64,000 bases of DNA. Source: Lachnospiraceae bacterium UBA5899. GTDB taxonomy: Bacteria; Bacillota; Clostridia; Lachnospirales; Lachnospiraceae. Under the pieces are notes generated by a model that was not told the origin of the DNA, ran no database searches, and was given only the letters and a program-made list of their open reading frames with translations. Position 1 is the first letter of the stretch, and each line of letters starts with the position of its first letter. The translations under genes were made by a program, and so were the position numbers. Location: NCBI GenBank assembly GCA_002432425.1, contig DJEL01000056.1, forward strand, positions 5,908 through 69,907, given 5' to 3'. Of the stretch, positions 36,146-46,141 are shown piece by piece.

Positions 36146-37180
36146 TTATTTTGTCTGCTCTGTAAAATATTCCTGCATGCCCTCCGTCATGCTGATGTTT
36201 CCATCCTCTAAAATAAACAGTGCTTCCACTCCGTATTTTTCTGCCAGCAAAGTCCCCTTTTCTTCTCCCAGCACAAAGCATGCCGTGGAAAGGGCGTCGC
36301 TTATCATGCCGTTTTTGCTCAAAATGGTAACGCTCTTTACTCCGCTCTCTGCCGGATACCCGGTAGCCGGATTTAATATGTGGTGATACCGTTTGCCGTC
36401 CACCTCCACAAAGCGTTCATAATCCCCCGAAGTAGACACAAACCAGTTGCCCTTAAGTGTCAGATATCCACGGTAGGTGTCTGTGTCAAAGGGGTCCGTA
36501 ACGGCGACCTTAAACGCCGTGCCGTCCGGCTTTTCTCCATAGGTAAGGATGCTTCCGCCCACGGAAATCACCGCCGCCTTTACCTCCGCCTGTTCTTCCA
36601 GATAGGCAAGGATATCGTCACAGGCAAGCCCTTTTCCTACGGCTCCCAAATCCAGCACCATGCTCTCCGGCAGTAAAAAGCTGTTGTCTTTTCTTTCTAT
36701 TTTGGAAAATCCGCTGTAAGACAGCGCCTCTTTTATTTCCGTCTCACCCGGTAAGCGGTAGACTTCTGTTTTATCTTCATAGCTTTCCTGTGCGTGGGCA
36801 TCAATATCCCAGAGGCTCACCAGTGCTCCGATGGACACATCCAGCGCCCCGCCGCTGTCCTCATAGATGCCGGAAAGCTCCTGCAGTGTCTCTGCCAGTT
36901 CCCCGGAAACTTCCGTGTAGGTGCCTGTTCCGGCATTGGCATTCAGCTTTGCAATCTCTGAACCGGCTATCCTGCGGGAGAGTTTTGTTTCCTCCAGGTC
37001 GGAAAGCAGCCGCTCCACATCCCCGGTCACATCGTCCCCTTCCGTATACAGTTTCTGGGTAACGACGGTGCCCATGGCGGTATCCACGGCCTCATATTCC
37101 TTTACGGCATTTCCACATCCTGAAAGGAACAGAAGTGCTGCCGCGGGAAGTGCAAAAAAACTTGCTGTAAACCTCTTCAT
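36146..37180 (-). CDS. apbE: FAD:protein FMN transferase (ApbE) lipoprotein
   Basis: A 344-residue lipoprotein: signal MKRFTASFFALPAAALLFLSGC, then the ApbE domain with AMGTVVTQKLY, the DLGAVGKGLACDD motif and the C-terminal metal/FAD-binding block (NPATGYPAESGVKSVTILSK; DALSTACFVLGEEKG). It attaches FMN to Thr/Ser of extracytoplasmic redox proteins. The frame is open to 37414, but the ATG at 37180 gives the signal peptide and has GGGAA upstream. It is divergent from a NusG-domain-II / Gx-transporter pair, a combination linked to flavinylated electron-transfer systems. Confidence 0.93.
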   Translation of the reverse strand: MKRFTASFFALPAAALLFLSGCGNAVKEYEAVDTAMGTVVTQKLYTEGDDVTGDVERLLSDLEETKLSRRIAGSEIAKLNANAGTGTYTEVSGELAETLQELSGIYEDSGGALDVSIGALVSLWDIDAHAQESYEDKTEVYRLPGETEIKEALSYSGFSKIERKDNSFLLPESMVLDLGAVGKGLACDDILAYLEEQAEVKAAVISVGGSILTYGEKPDGTAFKVAVTDPFDTDTYRGYLTLKGNWFVSTSGDYERFVEVDGKRYHHILNPATGYPAESGVKSVTILSKNGMISDALSTACFVLGEEKGTLLAEKYGVEALFILEDGNISMTEGMQEYFTEQTK

Positions 37181-37194
37181 TTCCCTGCTTCCTT

Positions 37195-37243
37195 TTGTTA
37201 TACTAACTTTCATAAGTATAACAAACAAACCACCCCTTGACAA
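37195..37243 (-). promoter_or_regulatory. apbE promoter with a 10-bp inverted-repeat operator
   Basis: On the minus strand TTGTCA (37243-37238) and TATACT (37220-37215) are 17 nt apart. A perfect inverted repeat TTGTTATACT (37195-37204) / AGTATAACAA (37215-37224), 10-nt spacer, covers the -10 and start region. This looks like a regulator binding site between the divergent apbE and NusG-II genes; the cognate regulator is not known. Confidence 0.6.
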
Positions 37244-37286
37244 TATGGGGTAATGAACTTTACCGTCACGGAAAGGTCTGATTATT

Positions 37287-37685
37287 TTGAAAAACGATAA
37301 AAAAATGCTGGGAAAAGTGCTGTTTTTGCTGCTTCTTCTTTTTCTGCTGCTTTTCTTTTCCCTGTTTCTTCTATATAAAGGAGGAACGTACGGTGGGCAA
37401 AAGAAAGCCTGCATCTATCAGAACGGTGTCCTGCTCCGGGAAATTGATTTTTCTTCCGTAAAAAAGCCCTATTCCTTCCGTCTTACTTCTTCCGCGGGAG
37501 AATACAACGAAATTACCGTAAGTGCCGGAGGAATTGCCGTAACGGATGCCGACTGCCCCGACAGGCTCTGCGTTCTTTTCAGCAAGAACAATACCGGCAG
37601 GCTGCCCATTATCTGTCTGCCCCATAAGCTTGCCATTATATATAAGGAAGAAAGTACTTCCAATATGGATGCCGTTACTTATTGA
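37287..37685 (+). CDS. NusG domain II-containing protein
   Basis: A 132-residue protein with one N-terminal membrane helix (LGKVLFLLLLLFLLLFFSLFLLY) and an extracytoplasmic NusG domain II (ITVSAGGIAVTDADCPDRLCV ... GRLPIICLPHKLAI). The two Cys (DCPDRLC) and the ICLPHK motif are typical. This small family is regularly followed by a Gx transporter gene, as here, and associates with flavin-based extracellular electron transfer and quinone genes. The biochemical role is not established. Confidence 0.87.
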   Translation: MKNDKKMLGKVLFLLLLLFLLLFFSLFLLYKGGTYGGQKKACIYQNGVLLREIDFSSVKKPYSFRLTSSAGEYNEITVSAGGIAVTDADCPDRLCVLFSKNNTGRLPIICLPHKLAIIYKEESTSNMDAVTY

Positions 37686-37765
37686 TACTGTTGCCGGATT
37701 ATCCGTGCACGGCTGATTACCGTTGTTGCATAATTCTGATTACCGTTATTACTTAAAGGAGTTTT

Positions 37766-38293
37766 ATGTCCCGTAAAAATACCCGTCTGCCACTGAAAAA
37801 AATGACCACACTGACGGTCTTTCTTGCCGTCTCCCTGTGTATTTCCCTTGCGGAGAGCTTTTTCCCTCCGCTCGTTCCCATACCCGGAGTCCGGCTCGGA
37901 CTTGCCAATGTGGTCACTTTGCTTTTATTATATGATTTCACACCGGGAGAAACTCTTCTCGTTCTCCTGATGCGTATTTTTCTGTCTGCCTTCTGTGCCG
38001 GTCAGGCCATGAGCTTTGTCTACAGTCTGTGCGGTGGCATATTGTGTTTTCTTATCATGTGGTTTCTGTACCGTTTTCTGTGCGGCAGATTTCCGGTGCT
38101 CATCAGTATCTTCGGCGCCCTCGCCCACAATGCCGGACAACTTATGGCTGCCTGCCTGTTTACCGGAGGGTTCGGTGTGCTTGCCTATGCGCCGGTGCTT
38201 GTCATAAGCGGTATTCTGACCGGCTGCTTTACCGGTCTCTGTGCTTATTTTACCCGCAAATATCTGTCCCCGCATATAAAGAAACTTTTTTAA
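37766..38293 (+). CDS. Gx transporter family / heptaprenyl diphosphate synthase component I-like membrane protein
   Basis: A 175-residue polytopic protein with about five helices. The motif SLAESFFPPLVPIPGVRLGLANVVTLL and the later FGALAHNAGQLMAA are characteristic of the Gx transporter family (an ECF S-component-like fold, old name heptaprenyl diphosphate synthase component I). GAGTTTT-type spacing with AAAGGAG upstream supports the start. Probably co-transcribed with the NusG-II gene. Substrate unknown; a link to flavin or quinone supply is suggested by neighbours. Confidence 0.87.
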   Translation: MSRKNTRLPLKKMTTLTVFLAVSLCISLAESFFPPLVPIPGVRLGLANVVTLLLLYDFTPGETLLVLLMRIFLSAFCAGQAMSFVYSLCGGILCFLIMWFLYRFLCGRFPVLISIFGALAHNAGQLMAACLFTGGFGVLAYAPVLVISGILTGCFTGLCAYFTRKYLSPHIKKLF

Positions 38294-38326
38294 CCGCACT
38301 TATACACGGCATTTTCCGTTTTCAGG

Positions 38327-38938
38327 TTACGCCATCGCCTCTTTTACCCGCTTATGCATCAGACGTTTGTGGATATTTCCGAAAATACTGTCGCACAAAT
38401 GTGCCATATCCTCCACGCTCTCCGTCATGCCTTCGGCAATCCATTCCTTGCAGATGGCATTGAGCCCACCCTCATAGGCACACATGCGGTACTGCTCCTC
38501 TTTGTCATCCAGCCGGAAAATTTCCTTTAAGGAAGGCAAAAACGAAAAATTACTCTGCTGTTTTTCCCTTGCTTTTATCAGCAGACCGAAGTATTCGCCG
38601 TTTTTTCTGATATAAGAAAAGAACCGTTCAAACCAGCTGTAGCTGTCATCCACGCTGACATCATCCGCAATCTCCACCACGGCATTTTCCATTCCCTGAT
38701 GCAGGTCTTTTAAAATATCTTCCTTCGTTTCGTAGTTCCGATAGAATGACTGTCTCGACACACCGGACTTTAGTACCAGCTCCGTAACGGTAATTTTTTC
38801 AAATGACTTTTCCGCCATCAAATCCACCAGTGCAAGCTGCAGGCACTCTTTCGTAAGCTGCCCCGCTTCCTTGCCGGAAAGCCGGTATACATTTCTCTCT
38901 TTTGCCAGAGTCTTTAAGATATTTTCCACAATTATCAT
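38327..38938 (-). CDS. TetR family transcriptional regulator
   Basis: A 203-residue regulator. The N-terminal helix-turn-helix is ALVDLMAEKSFEKITVTELV ... SGVSRQSFYRNYETKEDIL, the classic TetR pattern; the C-terminal ligand domain resembles the TetR_C_8-type found in Firmicutes (AYEGGLNAICKEWIAEGM). The frame is open to 39007, but the ATG at 38938 removes a non-family extension. It is divergent from a membrane protein gene with palindromes between them, so autoregulation and control of that gene are likely. Confidence 0.88.
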   Translation of the reverse strand: MIIVENILKTLAKERNVYRLSGKEAGQLTKECLQLALVDLMAEKSFEKITVTELVLKSGVSRQSFYRNYETKEDILKDLHQGMENAVVEIADDVSVDDSYSWFERFFSYIRKNGEYFGLLIKAREKQQSNFSFLPSLKEIFRLDDKEEQYRMCAYEGGLNAICKEWIAEGMTESVEDMAHLCDSIFGNIHKRLMHKRVKEAMA

Positions 38939-38960
38939 CTTCTTTCTTTTCAAAAGGCAC

Positions 38961-39058
38961 TTGACGAAATTCACATAAGGTGATACATTTATGCCAGTGA
39001 GATACATGTATCACTGTTACATCTGTAACATGATAACATTTTTTCAACAAAATGTCAA
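38961..39058. promoter_or_regulatory. Divergent promoters and palindromic operators of the TetR locus
   Basis: Minus-strand promoter: TTGACA (39058-39053), 17 nt, TATCAT (39035-39030). Plus-strand promoter: TTGACG (38961-38966), 17 nt, TACATT (38984-38989). Between them lie two palindromes: GATACATGTATC (39001-39012) and TGTTACA-tc-TGTAACA (39015-39030). The second touches the TetR -10, the first lies at the start region of the plus transcript. This is a typical TetR autoregulation layout. Confidence 0.65.
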
Positions 39059-39070
39059 TGTTTCTCCCAG

Positions 39071-39128
39071 AAATGTCGCAAGACATTTTACTACAAAGGA
39101 AATCAGTGTGAAAAATGGATTTTTCACA
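39071..39128 (+). promoter_or_regulatory. Two hairpins in the leader of the membrane protein gene
   Basis: AAATGTC-GCAA-GACATTT (39071-39088) is a 7-bp stem capped by a GNRA tetraloop, and TGTGAAAAAT-gg-ATTTTTCACA (39107-39128) is a perfect 10-bp inverted repeat with a 2-nt centre, so it could be either RNA structure or a DNA operator. Both lie in the roughly 190-nt leader before 39185. Confidence 0.45.
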
Positions 39129-39184
39129 CGCAAATTTGTACCTACGGTCCAAACTTTGCGAGTTACTGAAAGGCAGGTATACAT

Positions 39185-39796
39185 ATGAGTTACTCAATAG
39201 CAACTTACATACTGATGGCGGTGTTTGTTTCATTCTTAGGCTTCGTGGTCGAGGACGGCTGGCTGGCTCTCACAAAGGGCTATATCGACAACCGGAACAT
39301 GCATCTGCCGTTTTTATTTGGTTACGGATTGGCGATGCTTACCCTTTATCTGATACTCGGCACGCCCGCCACCATGTTTTTACCTTTTCAGATAAAGAAA
39401 AAAGAAGCTTTTGTCCGGTTTATTATTTATTTCGTTATTGTAATGCTGGCGGTCAGTGTGGGGGAAATCATCCTGGGAACCTTAGTGGAAAAGGTCTGCC
39501 ACTTCTACTGGTGGGACTACACGGTAATTCCTCTTCACATTACCCGTTACACCTCCGTTCCGACAAGCCTCGGTTTTGCTTTGATTATTACCACTTTTAT
39601 GGATAAGCTCTGCATGCCGATTCTTGACCATCTGGCTGCCATTCCCGCCGAACGGGCTACGGTTCTTGCCTGGGTTTTAGGCATTGCCTTAAGTGTGGAT
39701 ATGGTGTATTCCATGTATAAAATGTACCGGAACCACGGCGGACTCAAGGTCTGGAAGAAGCAGCTTCCCAAGCATTCTTACCAGGAGTCTTTCTAA
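39185..39796 (+). CDS. Putative ABC-transporter type IV-like membrane protein (CmpB family)
   Basis: A 203-residue polytopic membrane protein with about six helices. Features of the CmpB-like (PF06541) group are present: LPFLFGYGLAMLTLYLI, GEIILGTLVEKVCHFYWWDYT with the WWDY signature. The family name implies transport, but the function is unproven. The gene is divergent from a TetR regulator, and has AAAGG upstream of the ATG and a terminator after the stop. It looks like a regulator-effector pair, possibly a stress or drug response, which cannot be read from sequence. Confidence 0.7.
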   Translation: MSYSIATYILMAVFVSFLGFVVEDGWLALTKGYIDNRNMHLPFLFGYGLAMLTLYLILGTPATMFLPFQIKKKEAFVRFIIYFVIVMLAVSVGEIILGTLVEKVCHFYWWDYTVIPLHITRYTSVPTSLGFALIITTFMDKLCMPILDHLAAIPAERATVLAWVLGIALSVDMVYSMYKMYRNHGGLKVWKKQLPKHSYQESF

Positions 39797-39840
39797 GCAT
39801 TCCGTCCGGTCGCTGAATTGTCTGTGTTAATGTAATAGAG

Positions 39841-39887
39841 AAACTGTGGAATTTGAGGTTAATACCTCTTTTCTCCACAGTTTTTTT
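39841..39887 (+). terminator. Terminator after the CmpB-like gene
   Basis: AAACTGTGGA (39841-39850) pairs with TCCACAGTTT (39874-39883), with an inner GAGGT/ACCTC stem and seven Ts. Confidence 0.85.
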
Positions 39888-39888
39888 G

Positions 39889-39917
39889 TTGCATAAAAAT
39901 ACATATTCTGTTAAAAT
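39889..39917 (+). promoter_or_regulatory. Promoter of the NhaC-type antiporter gene
   Basis: TTGCAT (39889-39894) and TAAAAT (39912-39917), 17-nt spacer, with a TGT extended -10. It lies directly after the preceding terminator. Confidence 0.6.
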
Positions 39918-39986
39918 AGTATAAAAAATTTTATAAACCGCATCGATTCCCACGAAGAACCGTTGTGATAGGAAAGGAAGGCTTTT

Positions 39987-41627
39987 ATGAAAGCAAAAAG
40001 AATCGGATTATCCATTCTCCTTTTAGCCATTGTGGGCTTAATCGTGTATAATGTTGCAGGCCCCGCCGACTTACTTGCCGGTGAAAGCAGTGTCTATGCC
40101 ACTCCTCTTTCCCTTCTGCCCCCTGTTATTGCCATCGCACTTGCACTGATTACCAAAGAAGTGTATACTTCCCTGTTTGTCGGTGTATTAACCGGTGCCC
40201 TGCTTTGCACAAACGGCAGTCTGGAACGTACCATGAACACCATGTTATTCAACGAAGAGGGCGGTATGGTGTTTAAGCTTGCCGACAGTTGGAATGTCGG
40301 TATTTTAATTTTCTTAGTGCTTTTGGGCATCATGGTTGCCATGATGAACAAGGCAGGCGGTTCCGCAGCTTTTGGCCGCTGGGCTTCCAAACATATTAAA
40401 ACCAGAGTCGGTGCGCAGCTTGCCACCATGGCGCTCGGTGTTCTGATTTTCGTGGATGACTATTTCAACTGTCTGACCGTAGGAAGCGTTATGCGCCCCG
40501 TTACGGACCGCCACAAAATCTCCCGTGCCAAGCTCTCCTACTTAATTGATGCCACCGCAGCTCCCGTCTGCATTATTGCACCGATTTCTTCCTGGGCTGC
40601 TGCCGTTACCTCTTCCGTACCGGAAGAAGCGGGCATCAACGGATTTGCCGTCTTTTTACAGACCATTCCGTACAACCTGTATGCACTGCTGACCCTTGCC
40701 ATGATTCTTTTCATCACCTTCTTAAAGGTGGATTTCGGTCCCATGAAGAAGCATGAATGGAATGCCATCAAGGGAGATTTGTTTACCACGCCCGACCGTC
40801 CTTACGAGGAAACCTCCGATGCCCAGGGTAATCCCCATGCTATCGTGGCTGACTTAATCATCCCCGTAGTCGTTCTGATTGCCACCTGTGTCTTAGGTAT
40901 GATTTATACCGGCGGCTTCTTTGAAGGAACCTCCTTCATTGATGCTTTTGCAGGCTCCGATGCATCCGTAGGTCTGGTAATCGGCGGTTTCATTACCCTG
41001 ATTTTCACTTTCTTCTACTATATGCTCCGCGGTGTCATTACCTTTAAGGAATTTGCTGACTGTATCCCCGAGGGCTTCAAAGCCATGGTTGCTCCTATTC
41101 TAATTCTGACTCTGGCATGGACCCTTTCCGGCATGACAAACCTGCTCGGTGCCAAAGTTTACGTCAGCAACATCGTCAGCGGTTCTGCGCAGGGATTCCA
41201 GGGATTCCTTCCCATGATTGTCTTCCTGATTGCCGCATTCTTAGCATTTGCAACCGGTACAAGCTGGGGTACCTTCGGTATTCTTATCCCCATTGTGCTG
41301 GGTGTATTCCCTTCCGGACAGATGATGGTTATTTCCATTGCCTCCTGCCTTGCCGGTGCCGTTTGCGGAGACCACTGCTCTCCCATTTCCGACACCACCA
41401 TCATGGCTTCCGCAGGCGGTCACTGCAACCATGTAAACCATGTTGCAACGCAGCTTCCTTATGCGCTGTTTGTTGCGGTATTCTGCTTCCTCGGTTATGC
41501 TATCATGGGTATCTGCAACCTGGTCGGTGTACTTTCCAGCGCCTGGATTGCCCTGCCCGTATGTATCGTGCTGATGGGCGTTACACTCCTGTTTATCCGT
41601 AAAAAAGAAGGCATGGAGAAGGAATAA
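39987..41627 (+). CDS. NhaC family Na+/H+ antiporter
   Basis: A 546-residue polytopic protein with 12 or more helices. The family pattern is visible: PPVIAIALALITKEVYTSLFVGVLTGALL, the FGRWASKHIKTRVGAQLATMALGVLIFVDDYFN stretch with conserved acidic residues, and GDHCSPISDTTIMASAGGHCNHVNHVATQLPY near the C-terminus. Members exchange Na+ (or amino acid/carboxylate substrates in some branches) for H+. AGGAAAGGAAG precedes the ATG, and promoter and terminator flank it, so it is a single-gene unit. Exact substrate not determinable. Confidence 0.92.
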   Translation: MKAKRIGLSILLLAIVGLIVYNVAGPADLLAGESSVYATPLSLLPPVIAIALALITKEVYTSLFVGVLTGALLCTNGSLERTMNTMLFNEEGGMVFKLADSWNVGILIFLVLLGIMVAMMNKAGGSAAFGRWASKHIKTRVGAQLATMALGVLIFVDDYFNCLTVGSVMRPVTDRHKISRAKLSYLIDATAAPVCIIAPISSWAAAVTSSVPEEAGINGFAVFLQTIPYNLYALLTLAMILFITFLKVDFGPMKKHEWNAIKGDLFTTPDRPYEETSDAQGNPHAIVADLIIPVVVLIATCVLGMIYTGGFFEGTSFIDAFAGSDASVGLVIGGFITLIFTFFYYMLRGVITFKEFADCIPEGFKAMVAPILILTLAWTLSGMTNLLGAKVYVSNIVSGSAQGFQGFLPMIVFLIAAFLAFATGTSWGTFGILIPIVLGVFPSGQMMVISIASCLAGAVCGDHCSPISDTTIMASAGGHCNHVNHVATQLPYALFVAVFCFLGYAIMGICNLVGVLSSAWIALPVCIVLMGVTLLFIRKKEGMEKE

Positions 41628-41651
41628 CCATAACTATCTGACATAAAAAAG

Positions 41652-41702
41652 AAAGCCGCGATGCTTCAACTGTAGTTCGGTTGTTGCATCACGGCTTTTT
41701 TT
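41652..41702 (+). terminator. Terminator after the antiporter gene
   Basis: A long 19-nt stem (41652-41670 with 41680-41698, about 16 matches) starting AAAGCCG and ending CGGCTTT, followed by a T run. Confidence 0.9.
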
Positions 41703-42094
41703 ATTTATTCCATTTATGCAAGACAGCTTCCACCTGTTCTATAAGCTGTTTTTTATCGGGGATATAAGAAACATAGCGGGAAGCAAATATATTATTGGAC
41801 AGACCTCCCAACGCATACTCAGCGGCAATACTATCCTTATCTGTACATAGAATAATACCCAAACATAGGGGCTTTTATGATATCAAGCGGTTCTGCTATT
41901 TCAATTCCTTTTTCTGCAAGCCCAAGCACCGTTTCTTTATTGGCTTTACCTGCCGAAAGTAATAATCTTTCATAAAGAGAAGTAGATATCTGTCGCTTCA
42001 TTTCCCGTACAGACCAACCGGAGTTAATGGCTTCCTTTTCATAAAAGCTCCGCTTATCCGGGTCTGAAATTGTTAAAAGTTCACAATAATACAA
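41701..42094 (-). pseudogene. Broken YhcG-type DUF1016 / PDDEXK nuclease gene
   Basis: The 85-codon frame 41837-42094 encodes a DUF1016 N-terminal segment without its own start (YYCELLTISDPDKRSFYEKE ... WSVREMKRQISTSLYERLLL). It stops after DIIKAP. In another frame, from about 41865 down to the stop at 41701, the C-terminal end of the same family follows (LGIILCTDKDSIAAEYAL, then FASRYVSYIPDKKQLIEQVE). The central nuclease core, roughly 150 residues, is missing and the join is out of frame. The gene is therefore a deletion remnant. YhcG proteins are often found with restriction or toxin genes; none remain here. This remnant is the main content of the 611-nt gap 41628-42238; the rest is two terminators. 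Confidence 0.8.
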
Positions 42095-42158
42095 CCATCA
42101 CAATTTAGCAGACAGTGTCTGTTGAATTTGATAGTTAATCCTTATTTCTGTATTGCAC

Positions 42159-42198
42159 AAAAAAACAGCCGCCTCCCATACGGGAAACGGCTGTTTTT
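42159..42198 (-). terminator. Terminator after groEL
   Basis: AAAAACAGCCG (42161-42171) pairs with CGGCTGTTTTT (42188-42198), followed by A-run complement (Ts on the minus strand). It ends the groESL transcript. Confidence 0.9.
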
Positions 42199-42238
42199 AT
42201 GAAATTATCGGTTCGTTATTTTACGGTAACGCTGCGGC

Positions 42239-44174
<1,936 letters not shown>

Positions 44175-44205
44175 AATGAATGCCTCCTTAAAGTCTTATG
44201 TTTTG

Positions 44206-44232
44206 TTAGCACTCAATGTTCATGAGTGCTAA
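44206..44232 (-). promoter_or_regulatory. CIRCE element (HrcA operator)
   Basis: Perfect TTAGCACTC - 9 nt - GAGTGCTAA inverted repeat in the groES leader, matching the CIRCE consensus exactly. HrcA binds it and represses groESL until heat shock; hrcA itself is not in the window. Confidence 0.98.
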
Positions 44233-44391
44233 TTACTAAAGTATATATTAGTTTTATATGCAGTTCTTTGCAACCGTATGCAGAGCAGTTCTGCTCATTC
44301 AATCTATATATTATCTCTCTTTTTCTCACGTTTTCTTATCATTTCTTATTTTTGCCCTGCAAAGCGGATTTAATATTTATTTTATAAATAC

Positions 44392-45063
44392 TTATTCACA
44401 CTTGATTTCCAGATAGCCGAGCAGTTTGCTCTTATCGTACTCTTCCAAAACACCTAAGTTGGAATCGTAGTATTTGCCGTCAAAGTATACAAGATAATGG
44501 CAGTATCTGCCCATTCTTTCCATTAAGATACAGCACTTGGGAAGCACACAGTCCCTGCCCTCAGTGTACGTAATGACATCCTTGTGGTCGATTCCGTAAT
44601 AGTTCAGGGCGGAAATCACCATACCCATGGTTGCCTGCCACTCCCTGCAGTCCATAACGCGGATAACATCCGCAATGGTAACACCTGCCAGCATGGCTAC
44701 GCAGGTCTGTCCGCAAAGACCGTCCTCCGGCTGGATGATAACCTGCACGCTGTCAATTTTACGGATGGGGTTATCAAAGCTGTAAGGGCTGTCGGGAGAA
44801 ACCTCAATGATGCTGCCGCTGATATGCAGGAGCATCTGGTGGGTCTTTGTAAGGTCAACCTTGATGGCATCCTTGTCTTCAATATGAATTTCATAATTTC
44901 CTTTTTCCTTGGGCAGCAGCTTGCAGGCAATGATTTCGTTGTCCAGAACCATGTCTGCTTTGATTTCATCGCGCAGCTTACAGACCTCCCACACATTAAA
45001 AGGAAGCTGGATTACAAATCCATTCTCTTTCTTGTCAATTTTTCCGGTAAAAAAATAACGCAT
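44392..45063 (-). CDS. Two-domain protein: DUF1905-like barrel plus C39-like cysteine peptidase fold
   Basis: A 223-residue protein. Residues 1-85 (FFTGKIDKKENGFVIQLPFN ... LLPKEKGNYEIHI) resemble the DUF1905 beta-barrel. Residues about 110-223 resemble a papain-like C39 peptidase-type fold: the catalytic-type Cys is in PEDGLCGQTCVAMLAG and a His/Asp pair is in RYCHYLVYFDGKYYDSNLG. No signal peptide or membrane helix, so cytoplasmic. I do not know this combination as a described family. It lies 15 nt downstream of an AraC regulator on the same strand and is probably co-transcribed. Enzymatic activity is not shown. Confidence 0.6.
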   Translation of the reverse strand: MRYFFTGKIDKKENGFVIQLPFNVWEVCKLRDEIKADMVLDNEIIACKLLPKEKGNYEIHIEDKDAIKVDLTKTHQMLLHISGSIIEVSPDSPYSFDNPIRKIDSVQVIIQPEDGLCGQTCVAMLAGVTIADVIRVMDCREWQATMGMVISALNYYGIDHKDVITYTEGRDCVLPKCCILMERMGRYCHYLVYFDGKYYDSNLGVLEEYDKSKLLGYLEIKCE

Positions 45064-45078
45064 TGCAACTTCTCCTAT

Positions 45079-45933
45079 CTACTGTATTATTGAGTTTTTC
45101 GCCTGAGACGGCGGAAAACCGAAATGCTTTTTGAACAGCTTGCTGAAATGGTACGCATCGTCATATCCCACGGCTGCCGCCACTTCCTTGATATTGGTGT
45201 AACCCTCCTTCTGCAAAAGCTCCAGTGCCTTCTGCAGGCGGATGTTAATCAGATGCCGTATGGGCGCTTCCCCCGTCTCGCTCTTAAAAATTTTGGATAT
45301 GTAAAAGGGACTTAAATACATATTTTCCGCAATGGTATCGAGGGAGATTTTTTCCGCATAATGGTCTTCAAAATAGCTGACTATCTGCTCCACCACATAC
45401 TTTTTATTGACGGACTCAAATGCATAACCGCTTTTAATCTCCTGCGGCTCCATCTGGCTTTTTAAAAGCAAAAGAAGCATCTGCATCATGTAGGCCTTCA
45501 TCATAAAATACCGGCCATCCCAGCACTCGGCATTTTCCGCTTCCAGCGAAGCGCAGAGCTTAAAAAGCTTCCGCTGCAGCTCGCCCGTGGTATGCACAAT
45601 GGCATTGCCCTCCGGCAGCGGGAACGCATTGTCCGGCAGCCCCTTTATGTGGATGTCCGATACTCCCACGAAAAATTCCGTAACGGCGGTCTGTTTGTCT
45701 TTCACCAGTCCCTGATGCATAACGCCGGGATTTAAGATAAGCACATCGCCCTCTTCCACGGGGTAAACCTTTCCGTCAATCCGGTAAAAGCCGGAGCCCG
45801 ACATCATAAACGCGATTTCCAGAAAGTCGTGGCAATGGTACCTTTTTTCGTCCTGGTCACGTTTTCCCTTCCAGGTAAAAAGAAAGGTCGGATTAAAATT
45901 TTCCAGTTGTATATTCTCCTGTCTGTCACACAT
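45079..45933 (-). CDS. AraC family transcriptional regulator with cupin domain
   Basis: A 284-residue regulator. The N-terminal cupin (RYHCHDFLEIAFMMSGSGFY ... GDVLILNPGVMHQGL) is the sensor; the C-terminal double helix-turn-helix (ISLDTIAENMYLSPFYISKIFKSETGEAPIRHL ... IKEVAAAVGYDDAYHFSKLFKKHFG) binds DNA. Start chosen at 45933, where GGAG precedes the ATG; the frame extends to a GTG at 45954. It is divergent from the heterodimeric ABC exporter, which it may control. Confidence 0.92.
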   Translation of the reverse strand: MCDRQENIQLENFNPTFLFTWKGKRDQDEKRYHCHDFLEIAFMMSGSGFYRIDGKVYPVEEGDVLILNPGVMHQGLVKDKQTAVTEFFVGVSDIHIKGLPDNAFPLPEGNAIVHTTGELQRKLFKLCASLEAENAECWDGRYFMMKAYMMQMLLLLLKSQMEPQEIKSGYAFESVNKKYVVEQIVSYFEDHYAEKISLDTIAENMYLSPFYISKIFKSETGEAPIRHLINIRLQKALELLQKEGYTNIKEVAAAVGYDDAYHFSKLFKKHFGFPPSQAKNSIIQ

Positions 45934-46141
45934 ATCTGCTCCACGCCTTTCCACAACCTGTAAATCCTGCTTTTCTTATTTTACAAAAAACAAAGATAAA
46001 TGTAAAAGGTTTTTTGCAAAAAGATACAAACAACATACAAGATAGTCCATTTCCTTTTAGAAGCCGTATGATAATATTTTTCATAGAATTTACCGTGTAA
46101 AAATTTATTTTTCACTATTTACATTATCCGGAGGTTTTACT

